From: Chloroflexota bacterium
GTDB taxonomy: Bacteria; Chloroflexota; UBA6077
DNA: 7,606 bases
Assembly: GCA_021845945.1 (NCBI GenBank)
Contig: JAJZRD010000188.1
Location: 1 to 7,606, forward strand
Direction of reading: 5' to 3'
Translations under genes and position numbers: made by a program
Shown: in pieces, positions 1 to 4,633 of the stretch
Numbering within the stretch: position 1 is the first letter of the stretch
How the letters are laid out: the number at the start of each line of letters is the position of its first letter
Notes under the pieces: model-generated
The model's database searches: none
The model's input: the letters and a program-made list of their open reading frames with translations, nothing else
What the model was told of the DNA's origin: nothing

Positions 1-72
1 ACGGCCGACAGTGGGTGGCTCCTCCGCCGCGGCCCGGCCCTGGGCGAGGCGATCCTCAACTCTATCCCATGA
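1..72 (+). CDS. Possible C-terminal tail of a convergent gene (partial)
   Basis: The first plus-strand frame is open from the window edge to a TGA at 70-72 and encodes 23 residues beginning TADSGWLLRRGPALGEA. It could be the end of a gene entering from the left, overlapping tail-to-tail by 11 bp with the dipeptidase stop codon (TAG, 64-62 on the minus strand). The peptide has a protein-like composition, but it is too short to assign a family. The alternative is plain intergenic or downstream sequence, because short open stretches are common in DNA this GC-rich. The call rests only on the open frame and its position. Confidence 0.25.
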   Translation, partial: TADSGWLLRRGPALGEAILNSIP

Positions 73-1051
73 CCTGGCGGAAGACCCGCAGGAAGTTGCC
101 GCCCATGATCTTCTGGATCGCCTGCCGGCCGTAGCCCCGCTCGGCCAACCCCGCCGTCAGATGGGGCATCGTGGAGGCGTCCTCCAGACCCTCCACCCGG
201 GCGTCGCGGACACCGTCGAAGTCGGTGCCTATCCCCACCCCGTCCTCGCCCATCACCTTCACCATGTGGTCCACGTGGTCGAGCATGGCGCTCAGGGGAG
301 CCCGATCCTCGTTCTCGCTCAGGAAGCGAGGCACCGCCGTGACGCCCACCGCGCCGCCCTTGGCGGCGATCGCCCCCAGCTGGGCGTCGGTCAGGTTCCG
401 CACGAAGGGCACCAGGGCGTGGCTGTTGCCGTGCGTCACCACCACGGGCGCTTCGGAGAGCTCCAGCACGTCCTCGACACCGGCCGGCGCCAGGTGGGCC
501 ATGTCTATCAGGATCCCCAGCCGGTTGCACTCCTTGACCAGCTGCACCCCGAACTCCGACAGCCCGCCGCCGGTCCGAAGCTCCCCCACCCCGTCGGCGG
601 CCTCGTTGCGGCGGTTCCAGGTGAGCCCCAGGGAGCGCACCCCCAACCGGTGGCAAACCCGCAGGAAGCTCAGATCGCCCTCCAGCGCCTCGGCCCCCTC
701 GATGGTGAGGATCAGCGCCACCTTGCCCTGCTCCTTGGCCCGCAGGACGTCGTCGACCCGTGTGGCGGCCACGGCCACGTCGGAGAAGGCCTCGACCTCC
801 CGGTGGAAGGCGTCCAGGTACTCGACAGTCTGGCGCATGCAGCTGCCGGGCTGGGGGGTCTTCAGGTAGATGGCCAGCAGCTCGGCGGTCACCCCTCCCT
901 CCAGCGCCCTGGGCAGGTCGAACTGTCCCTGGGTGGAACGCTCGCCCAGCCGCCGCTCGCCCCGGACCACGGCGCCCAGGGCGTCGCAGTGGGTATCGAC
1001 GATGAGGCTTTCCCGGTGCAGGGCTCAGACTTCCTCGGGCGTCACGATCAT
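62..1051 (-). CDS. Membrane dipeptidase-like metallopeptidase (peptidase M19), frame interrupted by TGA at codon 9
   Basis: Peptidase M19 enzymes (renal dipeptidase family) hydrolyse dipeptides with a two-metal zinc centre in a TIM barrel. Numbering from the ATG at 1051-1049, the expected ligands are present: H21 and D23 in VDTHCD, bridging E118 in LTIEGAEAL, H186 in IDMAHL, H207 in VVVTHGNSHA, R218 in VRNLTD, and D277 in GIGTDFDG. The family motif LTWNRRNEAADG is also present. Full length would be about 329 residues, normal for the bacterial family. The natural-looking N-terminus reads MIVTPEEV, then TGA (1027-1025), then ALHRESLIVDTHCD. A GTG start at 970 would remove the His-x-Asp metal ligands, so it is unlikely to be the true start. 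The only start-like codon between the TGA and H21 is a CTG at 1021-1019, with GAGGA about 10 nt upstream. The gene is therefore a fresh pseudogene, a sequence error (CGA to TGA would restore Arg), or a CTG-initiated gene. Its ATG lies 16 nt after the UspA-type gene, so it is the last gene of that operon. No signal peptide is visible. Confidence 0.85.
1025..1027 (-). other. In-frame TGA codon interrupting the M19 gene
   Basis: Reading the minus strand from the ATG at 1051, codons 1-8 are ATG ATC GTG ACG CCC GAG GAA GTC, and codon 9 is TGA. The frame then continues open to the TAG at 64-62. Residues on both sides fit the M19 N-terminus, so this is a nonsense codon inside the gene and not a gene boundary. 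A C-to-T change from CGA (Arg) is the simplest origin. Confidence 0.8.
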
Positions 1052-1067
1052 GGCGCACAAGACCCCC

Positions 1068-2291
1068 TCACATCCCAAATCGCTTTCGCGCCCGATCATA
1101 CACCTCCGGTGTGATCTCGCGGTAGCCGTTTTCCCGGGCGAAGCCCTCTATCCGCCGTCGAACCATCTTCCGCACGAAGGGCGGGACGCGACCCAGCCCT
1201 CGCTCGGCCTCCGGGCTCCACCGGATCTCGGCGTCGGTGGCCCCCGCCTCGCTGCCGGCCCCCGCGGCCTCGATGGTGGAGGCCTCGGCCGCGCCCCGGT
1301 CCACCCCCCGGTTGACCACCAGGACGTTGCACCCCGCCAGGCGAAGCAGGTTCTCGGCGGTGCTCCCCAGCCCTATGCCATCCGCGTGGTGAACGCCGAT
1401 CCGCCCGACCAGCAGCAGCGAGGGTCGCACCCTGTCGACGTGGGAGACGATGGCGTCGAATGGCTTCCCCTCCAGCACCTGGATCTCCAGGGCGTGTCCC
1501 TCCCTCGCCGCCATCTCCTGCGCCTCCAGCAGGTGGGCGCGGTACACGGCGGTCAGCCCGCCGTCGATGATCTCGTCGTGCAGCTTCTCCTGCTCCTGGA
1601 AGCGGAACAGCGTGGCCGCCTCGCCAGACAGCACCCCAGCCAGGCTCTGGAAGGCGGCACCGTGGAAGAAGGGGTCGTAGGCGGCCACGGCCGACACCGG
1701 ATTCTCGAAGGTCCGGCTCAGCTGCAGCGCGGTCCTCAGGGCAGCGAAGGAGTGGGCGCTGCCATCGATAGCCACCAGCAGGGGGCCCGAGGCCAGCGGC
1801 CGGCCATCCCGCACCACCAGAAGGTCGCACTCCACCAGCCGGGCCACCCGCTCGCACACGCTCCCCACCACCGACCGATCGACCCGCCCCAGCCCGTGGG
1901 CACCGATGGCCACCAGGTCGTAGTGGCTCTCCCGGGCATCCTTTACCAGCTGCAGGTAGTTGCGCCCCTCGGGGGTCTTGCGATCCACCTGCACCCCTGC
2001 CTCGCGGCAGCGCGCCTCGAAGGCATCCAGGTAGGAATCCGAGATGATCTCCAGCCCTCGCCCGATCAGGTCGCCGTGGATCCCGCGCAGCCGCTGCAGC
2101 GACTGCTCCGCCCGGTAGCGATCCGGCAGGCCGGGCTCGAGCTGGCGAAATCGCACGTCGTGGAGGCGGGCGGCGTAGACGTGGTTACCGGTCAGGCGGG
2201 CCCCCAGGGCCCGAGCCAGCTCCACGGACAGATCGACGGCATGGCGGGAGCACTCGGAGTTGTCGACGGCTACCATGACGTTCTCGTACAA
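1068..2291 (-). CDS. Tandem UspA protein with C-terminal PCP_red domain
   Basis: The product has 407 residues and three parts. UspA domain 1 covers about 1-161, with the ATP-binding pattern G130-x2-G133-x9-G143-S144. UspA domain 2 covers about 168-328, with the same pattern G296-x2-G299-x9-G309-S310. After an Ala/Gly/Glu-rich linker (330-356) comes a short domain (357-403) beginning WSPEAERGLGRVPPFVRK. It matches my recollection of the small PCP_red domain found at the end of light-independent protochlorophyllide reductase BchB/ChlB and fused to other bacterial proteins. Universal stress proteins bind ATP or nucleotides in the cytoplasm and act in stress and energy-limitation responses. The start is set at TTG (2291-2289) because it gives the usual Usp N-terminus (xYENVMVAVDNS) and has GGGGAGAGG just upstream. 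CTG at 2294 is an alternative, and ATG at 2276 lies too far from that site. A longer open frame reaching to 3080 runs through the response regulator in another frame and is not real there. The gene lies 53 nt after the regulator and 16 nt before the dipeptidase, suggesting co-transcription. No BchN, BchL or other chlorophyll gene is visible. Confidence 0.85.
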   Translation of the reverse strand: MYENVMVAVDNSECSRHAVDLSVELARALGARLTGNHVYAARLHDVRFRQLEPGLPDRYRAEQSLQRLRGIHGDLIGRGLEIISDSYLDAFEARCREAGVQVDRKTPEGRNYLQLVKDARESHYDLVAIGAHGLGRVDRSVVGSVCERVARLVECDLLVVRDGRPLASGPLLVAIDGSAHSFAALRTALQLSRTFENPVSAVAAYDPFFHGAAFQSLAGVLSGEAATLFRFQEQEKLHDEIIDGGLTAVYRAHLLEAQEMAAREGHALEIQVLEGKPFDAIVSHVDRVRPSLLLVGRIGVHHADGIGLGSTAENLLRLAGCNVLVVNRGVDRGAAEASTIEAAGAGSEAGATDAEIRWSPEAERGLGRVPPFVRKMVRRRIEGFARENGYREITPEVYDRARKRFGM

Positions 2292-2295
2292 CAGA

Positions 2296-2304
2296 CCTCT
2301 CCCC
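2296..2304 (-). promoter_or_regulatory. Ribosome-binding site deciding the TTG start of the UspA-type gene
   Basis: The minus strand reads GGGGAGAGG, then TCTG, then the TTG start. The GGAG core is 7 nt from TTG but about 22 nt from the first in-frame ATG, which favours TTG. The site lies in the tail of the adjacent palindromic repeat (2308-2330). Confidence 0.55.
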
Positions 2305-2307
2305 TGG

Positions 2308-2330
2308 CCCCTCCCCGACGCGGGGAGGGG
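2308..2330. repeat. Intergenic GC-rich palindrome (10-bp stem, 3-nt loop)
   Basis: CCCCTCCCCG (2308-2317) pairs perfectly with CGGGGAGGGG (2321-2330) around a loop of ACG. On the plus strand it is preceded by CCTCTCCCCTGG (2296-2307). This looks like the widespread dispersed element of GC-rich bacteria whose translation gives strings such as PLPASGRGQGRG. It sits between the response regulator stop and the UspA-type start, inside a likely operon. It could fold in the mRNA and affect transcript stability or the UspA-type start. No U-rich tract follows on either strand, so it is not a normal intrinsic terminator. Confidence 0.7.
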
Positions 2331-2344
2331 AAATACGCCAACAA

Positions 2345-3061
2345 CTACTGTCCGGCGGCTACGGGAAGGACGGCGGAGAACCGATAGCCCAGCCCGGGCT
2401 CGTTCAGGAGGTAGCGGGGATTGGCAGCGTCGTCGCCGATCTTGCGCCGGACGCGCCGCACGTACTCCCACAGGCAGGCAGCGGAGCAGTGGGGGTCGCC
2501 CCACAGCCGCTCCAGGATCAGCTCGCTGGGCAGGACCTGGCCCGCGTTGCGCACCAGCAGCTGCAGCAGTCGGGCCTCCATCGGCGTGAGCCTCGATACC
2601 CCGCCCCGGGTTCGAGCCTCGCGGCGGCTGAAGTCCAGGCTCAGCCCCTCGTCCACGAAGAACGTCGGTCCCGAGGGCAAACAGGTGAGCCAGGTCCGCC
2701 GCAGCACTCGCCGGACGCGGGCCACCACCTCCGGGTACCAGGCCGGCTTCAAGATGTAGTCTTCGGCATACAGATCCAGGGCCTTCACCTTGATCTCCTC
2801 GTCCCCCAGCGCCGTCAGCACCACGATGGGCACGTCCCCAATCTGCTTGATGCGGCGGCACAACTCCATGCCTTCCACCAGGGGAAGCTGAAGATCCAGC
2901 ACCAGCAGGTGCGGCAGCTCCCGCTGAAGGTGGGACAGCAGCCGCAAGCCGTCGGCGACCTCCCGCACCTGGTAGTCCTCCCGCTCGAGGTGATCGCGAA
3001 GGAGATGGCGGCCACGAGTGTCGCTGTCGGCTACCATCACCGTGGCCGTGGGTGTATGCAT
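2345..3061 (-). CDS. OmpR/PhoB-family two-component response regulator
   Basis: The product has 238 residues, the usual length for this family. The receiver domain (about 5-120) has phospho-acceptor D56 in VLDLQLP, the switch threonine T83 in LTALGD and the conserved lysine K105 in ILKPAW. The DNA-binding domain (about 135-232) has typical winged-helix features: RLTPMEARLLQLLVRNAG, then ELILERLWGD, a recognition helix around EYVRRVRRKIGDD, and the wing end GLGYRF. The acidic pocket is unusual: it reads V-A-D12-S13-D14, so the position that normally carries the second, Mg-binding Asp is Ser. The start ATG at 3061-3059 is chosen because AGGAG lies 7 nt upstream and the receiver begins right after it. 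An ATG at 3130 would add 23 residues with a weaker site. No sensor kinase gene is in the window. The UspA-type gene follows after 53 nt, so this regulator probably heads that operon and may control it. Confidence 0.93.
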   Translation of the reverse strand: MHTPTATVMVADSDTRGRHLLRDHLEREDYQVREVADGLRLLSHLQRELPHLLVLDLQLPLVEGMELCRRIKQIGDVPIVVLTALGDEEIKVKALDLYAEDYILKPAWYPEVVARVRRVLRRTWLTCLPSGPTFFVDEGLSLDFSRREARTRGGVSRLTPMEARLLQLLVRNAGQVLPSELILERLWGDPHCSAACLWEYVRRVRRKIGDDAANPRYLLNEPGLGYRFSAVLPVAAGQ

Positions 3062-3068
3062 CGACTCT

Positions 3069-3073
3069 CTCCT
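3069..3073 (-). promoter_or_regulatory. Ribosome-binding site deciding the response regulator start
   Basis: The minus strand reads AGGAG followed by 7 nt and then ATG at 3061. This good spacing favours the 238-residue product over the longer reading from 3130. Confidence 0.6.
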
Positions 3074-3193
3074 GATGCACGCCACCGAGATGGACGTGAG
3101 GACAAACGGCCGGTACCGAAGGGAACTCATCTGCTTCTACCTGGTTGCAATCCCCGTGCCACCTCTGGGCCCGGCTTATACGCCGTTCCAGAA

Positions 3194-3267
3194 GCAGGGC
3201 GGGGGTTCATCCCCCGCCGCCCGGCCGTCGTCACCGCACCAGCGGGGCACAAGGACCCCGCCCTACG
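3194..3267. repeat. Double-hairpin intergenic repeat, copy A
   Basis: This element of about 74 bp has two hairpins. Hairpin 1 is GGCGGGGG (3198-3205) paired with CCCCCGCC (3211-3218), loop TTCAT. Hairpin 2 is GCGGGG (3242-3247) paired with CCCCGC (3256-3261), loop of 8 nt (CACAAGGA), followed by CCTACG. The ends GCAGGG and CCCTAC form near-perfect terminal inverted repeats. Copy B at 4281-4359 has the same stem lengths, loop lengths and ends with different bases in the stems, so the fold is kept while the sequence has diverged. Confidence 0.7.
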
Positions 3268-3274
3268 CTTCTTC

Positions 3275-3302
3275 GGCCGGATCGCCGGCCGGAGCCGGCT
3301 CC
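3275..3302 (-). repeat. Hairpin plus palindrome at the 3' end of the lipoprotein gene
   Basis: GGCCGG (3275-3280) pairs with CCGGCC (3285-3290) around ATCG, and directly beside it lies the perfect 12-bp palindrome GGAGCCGGCTCC (3291-3302), which touches the lipoprotein stop codon. Structures right after a stop codon can end or protect a transcript. No T-run follows on the minus strand, so intrinsic termination is doubtful. Confidence 0.45.
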
Positions 3303-4162
3303 TACGGGCTTACGTAGGCCTGCATCGCACCGATCATGGCCGTGGTGGCCTGCGCGACGCCGCCGCTCAGCTGTTCCAGGTCGGCAGGGTCTAGCTGATA
3401 GACCAACTGCCGGAGGGTCGAGAGGACCGAGACCATCGACGTCAGCCAGGTGGTAATGGCAGTGTCGTCAGGATGCCCCATCGCCATATCCGCCGCGTTC
3501 AGCTGCAGCTGCTGGATGTCGTTGGCAAGCAACTGGGCAGGAGAAGGAGGAGACACTGGCGACGGGGGCATGGGGGTGCCGATAACCACCAGAGGCGTGC
3601 CCGGGACGGCCACGGGAGTCCCCTGGGAAGTGGTTGGACCCGTGGATGGTCCCTGGTAGATGTAGATGCTCTGTGCATGGCCTATGCCGCTCACCAACTC
3701 CTGCTCCAGTTGCATCGAGTGCTGCCGCTCGGTGAAGCTCATCTGGGGGATCTGCTGCTGGACCTGCGCCATCAGGGCAGCCGTCTGCTGCGTTGTGGTG
3801 ACCAGGTCGGTCCCGGTGGGCTGCCCCACGGTGAGGCTCCGGAGGTGGTCCCCGAGTTGGGTCATGGTGCGCAGCGTCAACTGGATGTCGGTGGGCTCCT
3901 GCACCGCCGAGATGAGCCCTTGCTCCCCATAGGCGCGGAGGGTGGGCGTGGGCAGCTGGGTAGCCGCCGGGCTTGGAGTGACCCCGGGGGTTGGGGCAAC
4001 CGGGGAGGACACGGCCGGAGCCGGCGTCTGGGTCGCGCTGAGGAGGGGTGGTGGCGCTGGGGTCGTGGCGTCAGGTGGAGTCGGGGTGGAGGGTCCGCAC
4101 GCCGATACCAGCAGCCCCACCGCCATCCCCATGACCAGCCGAAGCGCCACTATCCGTCGCAT
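3302..4162 (-). CDS. Pro/Thr-rich predicted lipoprotein, function unknown
   Basis: The product has 286 residues. The N-terminus has basic residues (MRR), a hydrophobic stretch (4-19) and a lipobox LLVSAC ending at C22, so it is probably lipid-anchored outside the cytoplasmic membrane. A Pro/Thr/Ala-rich, probably extended linker spans about 23-75. Two mostly helical, Gln-rich parts follow (about 80-168 and 208-284), separated by a second Pro/Gly/Thr linker (about 171-208). I see no catalytic motif and do not recognise a family. The two helical parts might be related repeats, but the similarity is too weak to claim. The ATG at 4162 has GGGAG 9 nt upstream on the minus strand, with a nearer AGGGA also present. 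The gene is separated from the response regulator by 240 bp with palindromes, so it is probably a separate transcription unit. It is flanked on both sides by copies of the same double-hairpin repeat. Confidence 0.8.
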   Translation of the reverse strand: MRRIVALRLVMGMAVGLLVSACGPSTPTPPDATTPAPPPLLSATQTPAPAVSSPVAPTPGVTPSPAATQLPTPTLRAYGEQGLISAVQEPTDIQLTLRTMTQLGDHLRSLTVGQPTGTDLVTTTQQTAALMAQVQQQIPQMSFTERQHSMQLEQELVSGIGHAQSIYIYQGPSTGPTTSQGTPVAVPGTPLVVIGTPMPPSPVSPPSPAQLLANDIQQLQLNAADMAMGHPDDTAITTWLTSMVSVLSTLRQLVYQLDPADLEQLSGGVAQATTAMIGAMQAYVSP

Positions 4163-4217
4163 CGTTCCCTACTCCCGTCGCGCCAACCGGTGCACCCGAG
4201 CGAGTTTGGCGTGATTC

Positions 4218-4241
4218 ACGCGGAGGCGCGGAGACGCAGAA
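4218..4241. repeat. 8-bp tandem motif, three imperfect units
   Basis: ACGCGGAG, GCGCGGAG and ACGCAGAA follow one another without gaps. This CGCGGAG-type string resembles a short dispersed motif found in many bacterial genomes. No function can be read from it. Confidence 0.5.
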
Positions 4242-4280
4242 GACTCATGGTTGTCGGCTTCTCCACGTGAGCCTACTGAT

Positions 4281-4359
4281 GTAGGGCAGGGCGCTCTGCC
4301 CTGCCGCCCGTCCCTGCTATCGCCACGCGGGCGGTGGGGGCACAGGGCCCCACCCTACG
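4281..4359. repeat. Double-hairpin intergenic repeat, copy B
   Basis: This element of about 79 bp has the same design as copy A. Hairpin 1 is GGCAGGGC (4285-4292) paired with GCCCTGCC (4298-4305), loop of 5 nt. Hairpin 2 is GTGGGG (4334-4339) paired with CCCCAC (4348-4353), loop of 8 nt (GCACAGGG), followed by CCTACG. The ends GTAGGG (4281-4286) and CCCTAC (4353-4358) are perfect terminal inverted repeats. A third pairing, CCGCCCG with CGGGCGG (4304-4310 and 4328-4334), is possible between the two hairpins. The element has the form of a small non-coding mobile or REP-like element. Confidence 0.7.
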
Positions 4360-4520
4360 TTTCAGAACCAATGTGGCGGAGCACTACACCGTTTCGGCGC
4401 ATTCGATTCGTCGGTCTGCCGCGAAGCCCAGTTGGTTGTTGTCGCTGCAAGAATTGCGCCCACCGCTGCCGGGGCACCCTCCATCTGATGGAAGAACCGA
4501 AGCCCCCAGGCACCCGGTCC

Positions 4521-4542
4521 GTTGAGGCCGGTGTTGAGGCCG
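4521..4542. repeat. 10-bp direct repeat upstream of the CydA-like gene
   Basis: GTTGAGGCCG occurs at 4521-4530 and again at 4533-4542, a 12-bp period, ending about 91 bp before the proposed start of the plus-strand operon. Direct repeats with near-helical spacing can be binding sites for OmpR-type regulators, but no binding protein can be named from sequence. Confidence 0.4.
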
Positions 4543-4618
4543 CCCTGCTACATTCGCTTTCAAGCTCCGGACTTGGGGGCCGGGGCGCGTCGCACTGCGC
4601 GAGCGGACGAGTCTCGAT

Positions 4619-4631
4619 GGGAGGTTAGGAG
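4619..4631 (+). promoter_or_regulatory. Ribosome-binding sequence before the CydA-like gene
   Basis: GGGAGG (4619-4624) lies 9 nt before the ACG at 4634, and AGGAG (4627-4631) lies 2 nt before it. Purine-rich sites at this spot, with no ATG, GTG or TTG in frame for 36 codons downstream, point to initiation near 4634. Confidence 0.45.
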
Positions 4632-4633
4632 CC

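Larger units (their letters stand above)
3062..3301. other. Intergenic region between the lipoprotein and response regulator genes
   Basis: This 240-bp stretch has no credible gene. It holds, from right to left, a 12-bp palindrome and a hairpin beside the lipoprotein stop, one copy of a double-hairpin repeat (3194-3267), and the leader of the response regulator. A TATAAG on the minus strand (about 3181-3176) resembles a -10 box, but I see no matching -35, so no promoter is claimed. Confidence 0.5.
4163..4633. other. Divergent intergenic region between the lipoprotein and the electron-transport operon
   Basis: This 471-bp region should hold promoters for both directions. It contains a three-unit 8-bp tandem motif (4218-4241), double-hairpin repeat copy B (4281-4359) and a 10-bp direct repeat (4521-4542). 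Short open frames cross it, but none has a protein-like composition or a convincing ribosome-binding site, and some run through the repeat. I could not identify a clear -35/-10 pair on either strand. Confidence 0.5.

Noticed and set aside
1025..1027. TGA read as selenocysteine in the M19 gene
   Set aside because: The site is outside the active centre, where Arg would fit, and I see no convincing selenocysteine insertion hairpin just downstream.
11..1114. Long plus-strand open frame opposite the dipeptidase
   Set aside because: It is His/Pro/Gln-rich with no family features, and is the antisense shadow of a gene with intact M19 motifs in GC-rich DNA.
2308..2330. Intrinsic terminator between the response regulator and UspA-type genes
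   Set aside because: The stem is strong but no U-tract follows on either strand, and the next gene's ribosome-binding site begins at once.
870..2387. 505-codon plus-strand open frame
   Set aside because: It is antisense to the UspA-type gene and the end of the dipeptidase, with low-complexity composition. The minus strand carries recognisable domains.
2292..3080. N-terminal extension giving a 670-residue UspA-type protein
   Set aside because: The extra part runs out of frame through the response regulator and the palindrome and is Gly/Arg/Ala-rich. The Usp N-terminus begins at 2291.
2489..4270. Plus-strand frames at 2489-3394 and 3473-4270
   Set aside because: They are antisense to the response regulator and lipoprotein genes, with His/Gln/Arg-rich composition, and the first crosses the intergenic repeat.
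3194..4359. CRISPR array or riboswitch
   Set aside because: There are only two copies about 1.1 kb apart with a gene between them, no regular spacers, and no recognisable riboswitch core.
4251..4628. Small plus-strand gene upstream of the CydA-like gene
   Set aside because: It runs through repeat copy B, has no protein-like pattern, and lacks a ribosome-binding site.
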